NCBI GenBank assembly: GCA_004299495.1
Contig: SCPY01000139.1
Coordinates: 1 to 8,397, forward strand
Reading direction: 5' to 3'
DNA: 8,397 nt
Origin: a bacterium
GTDB taxonomy: Bacteria; Omnitrophota; Gorgyraeia; Gygaellales; UBA12090
This document shows positions 1-6,601 of this stretch, piece by piece. Within the stretch, counting starts at the first letter, position 1. Each line of letters starts with the position of its first letter. The notes beneath the pieces are model-generated. The model did no database searches. It had not been told where the DNA came from and saw only the letters and a program-made list of their open reading frames with translations. The translations under genes were made by a program, and so were the position numbers.

Positions 1-2231
1 CCATGGACGCGCTTATTCAGGCGTTGACTGAGAAAAAGGCCCTGCAGTCGGAATCAACAGCTTCGCTTACGGAAATCACCAGAGAATTAGAGCAGGCAAA
101 AAATAAGCTGCAGGAGGCAAAGGCAAGGATAATGGAATTTGCCTCTTCAGAAGCGGGCTTAAATAATCAAATCTTAGAGCTTACCAGCGAGCTGAACCAG
201 GCCATTGCCCGTAAAAAAAGGCTGGAGATAGAAAAATTAAAGACCGGCGAAGAATTTAGAGCCATGCAAAATGACCTGGCATCCGCGCTAAGACAGGAAG
301 AATCCGCTAAGGAAAGGTTTTCCTGCCTGGAGGGCGAGTTTAAAGAATTGAAAAGCCTCTATGACAGCCATACCCAAAAGAGCGATGACTTAAAAAAACG
401 CCTTCAGGATATGGAGAATGAGAGATTGTCCCTGGAGTCGCAGAAAGAATTCTTGTGCAATCTCAGGCTTAAGTATGAGAACATCAGTGAGTCATCAAAC
501 GCGATGGTGCTTTTAGATTCTCTGGCTGATAGCAGGATAAGCGGGATGATTGTAAAAATAGACGAGGTCCAGGAGTTAACGGCAGGGCAGGGTGATTCCT
601 TCGGCCAGATGCGTTTTAAGGCAAGGGGCGTGGCAAAACCAATCTCGCTTGACCCCCAGGAGATAATCAATAAGATTGAAAGCCTCTCTCAGGAAATTGC
701 CAGTGATAAAGAGTTATTAAATAAGGAAAAAGAAATTGTTTCGGGGCTGGCTTTACGTATATCCGGCTCTGAGAAAATCCTGCGGGAAGCAGAGATAGAA
801 TACCACAACCTAAAAACCAAAAAAGACAATGTTCAAGCCAATCATAAGAGATTAGGCGATGAGCTTGAGCTTATCAGCATTGAGTCGGGAGAGATTTTAG
901 CGGACCTTGAAATATTAGAAACAAAACAAAAATCCCTCCAGGATGAATTGGCGCAGGTAAAGCAGGGGTCCCAGGATAACCAGCAGGGAATAGAGCGCGC
1001 CCTTACGGCCATTGCCTCAAAAGAGAGTATCAGGGAAAAGGCGTTAGTTTCCTTAACCCAGCTTAACGTTGAGATTAGCGCGTATGAGGAAAAGTCTTCT
1101 GACGCGGGAAAGACCCTCAATATGTTTACCGAGGCGCATCTTAAGGATAAGGCTTTTGCCGAGTCGCTTGCTGATGAAGAAAACAGTTTACATAACCGCA
1201 TAGCCGAATTAGAGGCTTCTTCTAAGCAGCTGGAGCAGGAAATTGAGGCTTCCCGCGAGCAAAAAGAGCTCAAAGAGCAGGAAGGAAGAGACATTTCCTC
1301 ATTACTTACCCTTGCGGAAAATAAGCTTAAAGCCACTCAGGGCGAGCTGGACACGCGTAGAGAAGCCCTGGATAGTTGTAAGATAAAGATTCACGAATTG
1401 CAGATGCATTTGCAGGAGCTTAGCTTTCAACAGAGCTCTATTCTGGAAAGGATTCAGCAGGTATATAAAATGAATCCCGAGGAGTTGAAAAACGCCTTCA
1501 GCGCGGAATTAAACAAGGAAGAGGCGGAGCGGGAGATAGAGATTCTTAAGACAAAGATTGATTCCTACGGCCAGGTGAATTTAGTGGCCATTGAAGAGTT
1601 TGACGAGCTAAGGCAACGGCATGATTTCCTTACCACTCAGGCCGCTGACTTGCTGCGGTCAAAGGAGTCGCTTCAGGAGGCAATCCTGAAGATAAACCGA
1701 ACTACTAAAAAGATGTTTCTGGAGACATTTGAAAAGCTGGCTGTAGAGTTTAAAAATTATTTTCGCCTGCTTTTTGGCGGCGGGGACGCCCAGCTCTTCT
1801 TGCTTGACGAGCAGGATGTTCTGGAAAGCGGGATAGAGATTGTCTGCAGGCCTCCGGGCAAGAAATTGCAGAATGTTTTGCTGCTTTCGGGAGGGGAAAA
1901 GTCAATGTCGGCTATCGCTCTCCTGTTTGCCATCTTTAAAGTGAAGCCTTCTCCGTTCTGCGTTCTGGATGAGATAGACGCGGCCCTGGATGAATCAAAT
2001 GTGGATAGATTCAGTATGATGTTATTTGAGTTCACCTCCCAATCGCAGTTTATCGTGATTACGCATAATAAGAAGACTATCGCCCGAGCCAATATTATGT
2101 ACGGTATCACCATGGAAAAGGCGGGAATCTCAAAGATTGTTTCCGTGAAATTAGCCGATAACGCGCGTAAGGAAATACCCGCGCAGGTAAAATCCGAAGA
2201 AGAGGGAGAAAAGGCCCTAAGCCCCGCCTAA
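1..2231 (+). CDS. smc: Chromosome partition protein SMC, C-terminal part (5' end outside window)
   Basis: This is a cytoplasmic ABC-type ATPase that forms the bacterial condensin core with ScpA/ScpB. The 742 residues counted from the ATG at position 3 start inside a coiled coil, so that ATG is almost certainly internal; the N-terminal head with Walker A must lie upstream. Visible order: N-side coiled-coil arm (about 1-155), a short non-coiled hinge-like segment (about 156-216), C-side arm (about 217-520), and the C-terminal head (about 520-717). The head carries the ABC signature LSGGEKS (628-634), Walker B and D-loop VLDEIDAALDE (654-664) and the H-loop ITH (686-688). The run QVNLVAIEEFDEL (524-536) is typical of SMC. 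From hinge to C-terminus the length is normal for the family. The oddity is the very short hinge. There is no CxxC, so it is not a Rad50 zinc hook. Family assignment is very secure because of the head motifs. Confidence 0.96.
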   Translation, partial: MDALIQALTEKKALQSESTASLTEITRELEQAKNKLQEAKARIMEFASSEAGLNNQILELTSELNQAIARKKRLEIEKLKTGEEFRAMQNDLASALRQEESAKERFSCLEGEFKELKSLYDSHTQKSDDLKKRLQDMENERLSLESQKEFLCNLRLKYENISESSNAMVLLDSLADSRISGMIVKIDEVQELTAGQGDSFGQMRFKARGVAKPISLDPQEIINKIESLSQEIASDKELLNKEKEIVSGLALRISGSEKILREAEIEYHNLKTKKDNVQANHKRLGDELELISIESGEILADLEILETKQKSLQDELAQVKQGSQDNQQGIERALTAIASKESIREKALVSLTQLNVEISAYEEKSSDAGKTLNMFTEAHLKDKAFAESLADEENSLHNRIAELEASSKQLEQEIEASREQKELKEQEGRDISSLLTLAENKLKATQGELDTRREALDSCKIKIHELQMHLQELSFQQSSILERIQQVYKMNPEELKNAFSAELNKEEAEREIEILKTKIDSYGQVNLVAIEEFDELRQRHDFLTTQAADLLRSKESLQEAILKINRTTKKMFLETFEKLAVEFKNYFRLLFGGGDAQLFLLDEQDVLESGIEIVCRPPGKKLQNVLLLSGGEKSMSAIALLFAIFKVKPSPFCVLDEIDAALDESNVDRFSMMLFEFTSQSQFIVITHNKKTIARANIMYGITMEKAGISKIVSVKLADNARKEIPAQVKSEEEGEKALSPA

Positions 2232-2237
2232 GCCGCG
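2216..2237. repeat. 11-base tandem duplication across the smc stop codon
   Basis: Two adjacent copies, CCTAAGCCCCG (2216-2226) and CCTAAGCCGCG (2227-2237), match at 10 of 11 bases. The first copy is read in smc as CTA AGC; the second is read one frame over as GCC TAA and supplies the stop. Two copies only, so this could be chance or a small slippage duplication. Confidence 0.5.
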
Positions 2238-2240
2238 ATT

Positions 2241-3413
2241 TTATCCGCAGATGCGGTTTTTCCCCTGCCGTTTAGCGTCGTAAAGTGATTTGTCGGCGTG
2301 TTCCAGCAGTTTATCTTTCAGGGAGGCGTCATCCGGAAAGGTGGCTATGCCGAGGCTTAAGGTGAGCTTTTTATGAGGAAAGATTTCCGCGTTAAGGAAA
2401 TGATATTTTTCAATTGCCTGCCTGATTCTTTCGGCAATGCTATATGCCTCTGTTTTGCTGGTATGTAAAAGCAGGATGGCGAACTCCTCTCCTCCGTAGC
2501 GGTAGAGCGAGTCCTGTTTTCTTGCCGAGACGCCCAATATCTTAGCCACCTCTCTGAGTATTTTATCCCCCTCCTGATGGCCAAGCGTGTCATTATAGAT
2601 TTTGAAATTATCCAGGTCGGCCATAATAATACTTAAGTGCTGCTTGGTTTCTTTGGCGCAATTTAATTCTTCATTCAGCCGGTATTGAAAATATCCGTGG
2701 TTCCAGAGGCCGGTAAGTGAGTCGGTGTGGCTTTTTATAAGGGTTTGTTCGTAAAGCTGAGAGTTTTCTATGGCTAAACCCGCCTGGTTAGCAAACATAC
2801 TCAGGATGCGCATGTCATCCCTGGTGATGGGTTTATGGGTGTAGGGGTTGTCCGCGAAGAGGACACCGATAATTTTATCTTTGGCCTTTAAGGGGATGGT
2901 AACAAATTCCTCAGGTTTTAGGGCCTCAATCAAGCGGTCCTGTGTTAAGGCCTGGCCGCTATCGGGCTTAATATGCAGAGGCATTCCGTCAGAGAGGGTC
3001 ATTGCCAGGACTCCGCCTTCTTCATCCTTGAGCGGAACGCAGATGCTTTTTACAAAGCGGTTGAGTTGGCTTTTGCCGAGGGGCGTGGTGCTTTTATAGT
3101 TGCTGATGAGGTCATCGAGGGTCATTTTCTGGGCTTCTATGGATTTCCAGATTGCGTTTGCCTCTTCTCCGGTGTCAGGGCCGATGCCCATTTTTCCTTC
3201 AAGGGTAGAGTCTTTTTCGTTGACTAGAAAGAGCATTGCCCGGTTAAAGCCTAAGCCCGCGTGAGAGGTTACCGCGGTGAGGATAATGTATAATATCTCA
3301 TCAAGATGCAGGGTGGTGCGCATGGCATTGGAGATTTCATAGAGCAGGTTTAATTCGTTGCGCGCTACCGTTAAGGCCTCTTGGGCCACGTGATGCTTTT
3401 TAATGTCTTCCAT
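2241..3413 (-). CDS. GAF-GGDEF diguanylate cyclase
   Basis: This is a predicted cytoplasmic enzyme that condenses two GTP into the second messenger c-di-GMP. It is 390 residues with no membrane segment. A GAF-type sensor region spans about 22-220, ending in the typical IIGVLFADNP ... FANQAGLAIENSQLYEQ pattern and a linker helix. The GGDEF domain spans about 225-388, opening with DSLTGLWN. Active-site features are intact: ADLDNFK (265-271) with metal-binding D266, NDTLGHQEGD (274-283), and the catalytic loop GGEEF (307-311). RKQD (298-301) sits where the RxxD product-inhibition site belongs, so feedback inhibition is likely. The ATG at 3413 has no Shine-Dalgarno match, and an in-frame TAG lies two codons upstream (3417-3419), so it is the most upstream possible start; the next Met (31) would cut into the GAF helix. 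The gene converges with smc and diverges from recA. The GAF ligand cannot be told. Confidence 0.93.
   Translation of the reverse strand: MEDIKKHHVAQEALTVARNELNLLYEISNAMRTTLHLDEILYIILTAVTSHAGLGFNRAMLFLVNEKDSTLEGKMGIGPDTGEEANAIWKSIEAQKMTLDDLISNYKSTTPLGKSQLNRFVKSICVPLKDEEGGVLAMTLSDGMPLHIKPDSGQALTQDRLIEALKPEEFVTIPLKAKDKIIGVLFADNPYTHKPITRDDMRILSMFANQAGLAIENSQLYEQTLIKSHTDSLTGLWNHGYFQYRLNEELNCAKETKQHLSIIMADLDNFKIYNDTLGHQEGDKILREVAKILGVSARKQDSLYRYGGEEFAILLLHTSKTEAYSIAERIRQAIEKYHFLNAEIFPHKKLTLSLGIATFPDDASLKDKLLEHADKSLYDAKRQGKNRICG
2245..2261 (+). terminator. Weak candidate Rho-independent terminator after smc
   Basis: A CCGC / GCGG stem (2245-2248 and 2253-2256) with a four-base AGAT loop is followed directly by five T (2257-2261). 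It starts 13 bases after the smc stop and lies within the last codons of the convergent cyclase gene. The stem is only four pairs, though all G-C, so termination may be inefficient. No comparable hairpin with a T-tract was seen for transcription leaving the cyclase gene leftward. Confidence 0.4.
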
Positions 3414-3420
3414 ACGCTAA

Positions 3421-3449
3421 AATGTAGCATATAACCCGTTAAAAGTCAA
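3421..3449 (-). promoter_or_regulatory. Candidate promoter of the diguanylate cyclase gene
   Basis: On the minus strand, TTGACT (3449-3444) and TACATT (3426-3421) are separated by 17 bases, a good -35 and a moderate (4 of 6) -10 for a sigma-70-type promoter. The expected transcription start falls about 1-2 bases before the ATG at 3413, implying an almost leaderless mRNA, which would fit the missing Shine-Dalgarno. The sequence match is seen; activity is inferred. Confidence 0.5.
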
Positions 3450-3462
3450 GTTTACCCCGTTA
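3435..3462. repeat. Pair of CCCGTTA direct repeats, 21 bases apart
   Basis: CCCGTTA occurs at 3435-3441 and again at 3456-3462. The start-to-start distance of 21 bases is two helical turns, placing both on the same DNA face. They flank the candidate -35 box of the cyclase promoter. This is operator-like geometry, but seven bases in two copies could be chance. Confidence 0.35.
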
Positions 3463-3504
3463 GAGGCGCCATTATTTTCATATATTCTATAGCCCTAATG
3501 GGGC

Positions 3505-3533
3505 TTGACGCAGGCAGATTTATCGGTTATAAT
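3505..3533 (+). promoter_or_regulatory. Sigma-70-type promoter of recA
   Basis: TTGACG (3505-3510) and a perfect TATAAT (3528-3533) are separated by an ideal 17-base spacer. Transcription should begin near 3540, giving a leader of about 43 bases before the recA ATG. It probably drives the whole recA-htrA-recX-alaS run. A 5-base inverted repeat, AGCCC (3491-3495) / GGGCT (3501-3505), touches the -35 box. I found no E. coli-type (CTG-N10-CAG) or Bacillus-type (GAAC-N4-GTTC) LexA site. Confidence 0.85.
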
Positions 3534-3567
3534 TAGTATTCCAATATTTAACGTAAAGCCGTATAAC

Positions 3568-3575
3568 AGGGAGGA
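3568..3575 (+). promoter_or_regulatory. Strong Shine-Dalgarno that fixes the recA start
   Basis: AGGGAGGA lies seven bases before the ATG at 3583. It supports that start over the in-frame TTG at 3505, which is itself part of the -35 promoter box and therefore upstream of the transcript. Confidence 0.9.
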
Positions 3576-3582
3576 AAAGTCA

Positions 3583-4617
3583 ATGTCTCAAGATAAAAAA
3601 GTACAGGCAGAATCAAAAACTGAGAATAGCGCTAACCGCCAGAAGGCCCTTGAGCTGGCCCTGGCGCAGATTGAAAAACAGTTTGGCAAGGGCTCAATTA
3701 TGAAGCTCTCCGCGGATGTTAAGTTAGATGTCCCGGCGCTTCCCACGGGAGCGCTTTCTCTGGATTTGGCGCTCGGAATAGGGGGCCTGCCCAGAGGAAG
3801 GGTGATTGAGATATTCGGGCCCGAGTCTTCAGGTAAAACCACCCTTACCTTAAGCCTTATTGCCCAGACCCAGAAGACAGGCGGAGTGGCGGCTTTTATA
3901 GACGCTGAGCATGCCTTTGATTCCGCCTATGCCAAGAAAATCGGGGTTAATCTTGATGAATTGCTTATCTCTCAGCCGGACACCGGAGAGCAGGCCTTAG
4001 AGATTGCCGAGACCCTGGTGCGCTCAAACGCGGTGGACGCGGTAGTGGTAGATTCGGTAGCCGCGCTTACTCCGCGGGCGGAAATAGAAGGCGAGATGGG
4101 GGACGCGCACGTTGGCCTGCAGGCGCGGCTGATGTCCCAGGCGCTGAGGAAATTGACCTCAGCTATCAGCAAATCCAAGACCTGCGTTATTTTTATAAAC
4201 CAGCTGCGCGAGAAAATCGGGATAATGTTCGGAAACCCCGAGACAACTCCCGGCGGGAGGGCGTTAAAATTCTATTCTTCGGTGCGCCTGGATTTAAGAA
4301 GGAAAGAGCAGATTAAGTCCGGAGAATCTGTCATCGGAAGCCGCGTGAGGGCCAGGGTGGTCAAGAATAAGGTGGCCGCGCCTTTTCGTGAAGCGGAATT
4401 TGACATACTTTTTGATGAGGGGATATCCCGTGCCGGCAGTATTTTGGATACGGCCTGCGATGCGGGAATAGTGCAGAAGTCAGGAGCGTGGTTTGCCTAT
4501 AACAGTGAAAAGATGGGCCAGGGCAGAGAGCAGGCAATACAATTTCTTAAGTCTCAAGGGAAGCTATTGAAGGAATTAGAAGACAAGGTTCGCGCCCAGG
4601 CATTGGGTAAGAAATAA
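3583..4617 (+). CDS. recA: Recombinase RecA
   Basis: RecA forms ATP-dependent filaments on single-stranded DNA, performs strand exchange in recombinational repair, and in many bacteria triggers LexA self-cleavage. The protein is 344 residues from the ATG at 3583. Seen: Walker A GPESSGKTT (79-87); DAEHAF (107-112) with the catalytic Glu at 109; Walker B VVVDSVAAL (154-162); loop L1 around EGEMGDAHVGLQAR (169-182); loop L2 NQLREKIGIMFGNPETTPGG (206-225); and the RecA signature ALKFYSSVRLDLRR (227-240). Everything needed for activity is present. Relative to E. coli RecA the N-terminus is about 13 residues longer, and the C-terminus ends in basic LGKK without an acidic tail; in E. coli that tail restrains activity, so autoregulation may differ. 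It is first in the probable operon with htrA, recX and alaS. Confidence 0.98.
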   Translation: MSQDKKVQAESKTENSANRQKALELALAQIEKQFGKGSIMKLSADVKLDVPALPTGALSLDLALGIGGLPRGRVIEIFGPESSGKTTLTLSLIAQTQKTGGVAAFIDAEHAFDSAYAKKIGVNLDELLISQPDTGEQALEIAETLVRSNAVDAVVVDSVAALTPRAEIEGEMGDAHVGLQARLMSQALRKLTSAISKSKTCVIFINQLREKIGIMFGNPETTPGGRALKFYSSVRLDLRRKEQIKSGESVIGSRVRARVVKNKVAAPFREAEFDILFDEGISRAGSILDTACDAGIVQKSGAWFAYNSEKMGQGREQAIQFLKSQGKLLKELEDKVRAQALGKK

Positions 4618-4633
4618 CGGAGGTTGCTAAAAG

Positions 4634-6139
4634 ATGCGCGGGAGAAATAAATTCCTTTTAGTTGGAATGGGTGTGTCAATAGGGTTAGTTATCGGGCTGG
4701 TGGTAGCGGCAAGGTTAGACATTGCAAGCCGTAGTATAGCGGTAGATGGCCCGGTGGAGATCCCCAAAGGCAATTTTGAGGATGCTATAGAAAAGGTGGC
4801 AAGCGCGGCGGGAAAGGCCGTAGTTTCCATCAGCACCGAGCATATTGAGCGAGTCGGCGGACAGAAGAGCCGCGGGTATTACTTTGGCGCGCCGCAGGAA
4901 AGCCCCTTTGACGACGATTTTATGCGCAAGTTCTTTGATGATTTCTTTAGCGGCATGCCGGAAAGAGAGTTTAAACAGCAGGGGTTAGGTTCAGGAGTAT
5001 TGATCGCGCAAGACGGGTTTATACTTACCAATGAGCATGTCGTAAACAACGCGGATAAAATTACCGTGACACTTTCCGACGGAAGGGAATTTAAAGCCGA
5101 GGTTAAAGGAACGGATAAGCGTTCAGACCTGGCGGTAATCAAGATAAACGGCCATAATTTTCCCTTCGTGGCGCTGGGGGATTCGGACAGCTTAAAGATC
5201 GGGCAGTGGGTGGTGGCTATCGGTAATCCTTTTGGTTTTGCTCTTCAAAATCCCGAGCCCACGGTAACCGCCGGGGTAATCAGCGCCCTGCATCGGTCGC
5301 TGGGCAGGGTTGCCCAGGACAGGGATTATGGCGACCTTATTCAGACCGACGCCGCGATTAATCCCGGTAATTCCGGAGGGCCTTTGGTGAATCTGCGCGG
5401 CGAGGTGGTGGGCATAAACGTGGCCATATTTTCTACCAGCGGAGGCTATCAGGGAATAGGGTTCGCGGTGCCTTCCAATTTAGCCAAACGTATTGTCAGC
5501 CGGTTGATTGAGGGCAAAAAGATCGTCTACGGCTGGTTAGGGGTTACGGTGCAGAATTTGGACGAAAACCTCACCCGGTATTTTGGCCTGGATAAGGAAA
5601 ATGGTGTTTTGGTTTCCCAGGTTATTGCCGAAGGGCCGGCAAAAAAGGCGGGGATAAAGGAAGGCGATGTCATCATGAAATTTGACGGCGCGCAAATAAG
5701 CAATGTCAACGGCCTCTTAAAGGCCGTGGGTAATGCCGAGGCCGGAAAGAAGGCCAGATTAGAGCTTATCCGGGATAAGAATCCCCTAACGCTTGAAGTG
5801 GAAGTCGGCGCCAGGCCGGATAATCTTGATGAGCAAAGCGTCCCTGGCACAGAAGAAACTCAGGATTATTGGAAAGGGATGCTGGTTAAAGAGATAACCC
5901 CGGAATTAGCCAGGAGATATGGGTTTAAGCTCAAGACGGGCGCGGTTATTGTAGAGGTTAAGCCGGGAAGTGAAGCCGACGAGGCAGGGTTAATAGAGGG
6001 GGATGTAATCTTTGAGATCAATAAGGCCTACATTGACAATATCTCTGCCTACAATAATGCCATTAAGCAGGCAGGGGGCGCGGATGCTTTAATCCGGACA
6101 TTGAGGGGATATTTTATCATAAAAAGTGGCAAGGAGTAG
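4634..6139 (+). CDS. DegP/HtrA-like serine endoprotease with two PDZ domains
   Basis: This is an ATP-independent protease/chaperone of envelope quality control. It is 501 residues, with a basic start (MRGRNK) followed by one hydrophobic segment (about 7-26). No clear AxA cleavage site is seen, so it could be either a signal peptide or a membrane anchor. The trypsin-like domain spans about 50-290 and has a complete triad: H135 in LTNEHVV, D165 in RSDLAVIK and S247 in GNSGGP. A loop rich in Phe, Asp and Gly (about 76-116) matches the regulatory LA-loop position. PDZ1 is about 299-395 (WLGV ... VIAEGPAKKAGIKEGDVI) and PDZ2 about 412-498 (VKPGSEADEAGLIEGDVI). Two PDZ domains resemble DegP/DegQ more than the one-PDZ DegS. 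GGAGG at 4619-4623 precedes the ATG by 10 bases. It lies 16 bases after recA and its end overlaps recX. A specific symbol (degP, degQ, htrA) cannot be decided from sequence. Confidence 0.95.
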   Translation: MRGRNKFLLVGMGVSIGLVIGLVVAARLDIASRSIAVDGPVEIPKGNFEDAIEKVASAAGKAVVSISTEHIERVGGQKSRGYYFGAPQESPFDDDFMRKFFDDFFSGMPEREFKQQGLGSGVLIAQDGFILTNEHVVNNADKITVTLSDGREFKAEVKGTDKRSDLAVIKINGHNFPFVALGDSDSLKIGQWVVAIGNPFGFALQNPEPTVTAGVISALHRSLGRVAQDRDYGDLIQTDAAINPGNSGGPLVNLRGEVVGINVAIFSTSGGYQGIGFAVPSNLAKRIVSRLIEGKKIVYGWLGVTVQNLDENLTRYFGLDKENGVLVSQVIAEGPAKKAGIKEGDVIMKFDGAQISNVNGLLKAVGNAEAGKKARLELIRDKNPLTLEVEVGARPDNLDEQSVPGTEETQDYWKGMLVKEITPELARRYGFKLKTGAVIVEVKPGSEADEAGLIEGDVIFEINKAYIDNISAYNNAIKQAGGADALIRTLRGYFIIKSGKE

Positions 6140-6593
6140 AGATTTAAGCTCGGGCCGCAATTACGTCTCGCGGTTGATTAAATTCCGGATACGCAGCGAA
6201 AAAGAGCTCAGGGATAAACTCAAGGCTAAGCAGTATGATGGCCCGGCCATTGATGAGCTGATTGCCTATTTTAAGCGCTTAGGCTATGTTAACGATAAGG
6301 AATTCGCCCGCGGATGGATTAACTACCGCCTGTCTAAACCTTTGGCGCTTAGGGCGATTGAGGCGGAGTTGAGGCAAAAAGGAATCGGCCGTGAAATAAT
6401 AAACGAGCTTATCGGCGAAAAGAAAAGCTCGTTGAACGAATTTGATATTGCCAGGGAATTAGTTAAAAGGCGCCTGGAGAAATTAAAGGGCAAAAAAGAC
6501 AAAGACGATAAGATAAAACAAAAACTTTACTACTATCTTGCCCGCCGCGGTTTTTCAAACGATATAGTAAGCGAAGCAATAAATCAAATATAA
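6126..6593 (+). CDS. recX: Regulatory protein RecX
   Basis: RecX binds RecA filaments and usually restrains RecA activity. It is about 155 residues, basic and all-helical, in the family's normal size range. Recognisable helical repeats are RSEKELRDKL ... IDELIAYFKRLGYVNDKEFARGWI (about 23-65), KPLALRAIEAELRQKGIGREIINELI (about 71-96) and KIKQKLYYYLARRGFSNDIVSEAI (about 129-152). The position two genes after recA supports the call. The start is uncertain: GTG at 6126 overlaps the protease gene by 14 bases and has no Shine-Dalgarno, while a good AAGGAG (6131-6136) has no ATG, GTG or TTG at usable distance; the next in-frame TTG (6174) would remove part of the first helix. GTG is chosen because it keeps that helix, and termination-reinitiation from the overlapping protease gene could serve it. 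Confidence 0.88.
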   Translation: MARSRDLSSGRNYVSRLIKFRIRSEKELRDKLKAKQYDGPAIDELIAYFKRLGYVNDKEFARGWINYRLSKPLALRAIEAELRQKGIGREIINELIGEKKSSLNEFDIARELVKRRLEKLKGKKDKDDKIKQKLYYYLARRGFSNDIVSEAINQI

Positions 6594-6601
6594 TTTTTTT
6601 A

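Noticed and set aside
3..5. ATG at position 3 as a true gene start
   Set aside because: The protein begins in mid coiled coil and lacks the N-terminal SMC head; the frame is open to the window edge.
150..480. Rad50-type zinc hook in the SMC-like protein
   Set aside because: No CxxC pair lies between the arms; the head sequence is SMC-type.
842..1336. Open frame of 164 codons on the minus strand inside smc
   Set aside because: Ser/Leu-rich antisense shadow of the coiled-coil codons with no recognisable domain or ribosome site.
1757..2113. Open frame of 118 codons on the minus strand opposite the SMC head
   Set aside because: Antisense shadow of a strongly conserved ATPase domain; no independent support.
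3505..3582. TTG at 3505 as the recA start (26 residues longer)
   Set aside because: This TTG is part of the -35 box, upstream of the predicted transcription start, while the ATG at 3583 has a strong Shine-Dalgarno at ideal spacing.
5527..5850. Open frame of 107 codons on the minus strand inside the protease gene
   Set aside because: Antisense of the first PDZ domain, with no motif, promoter or ribosome site.
6594..6600. T7 run after recX as a terminator
   Set aside because: No stem-loop precedes it in the AT-rich end of recX.
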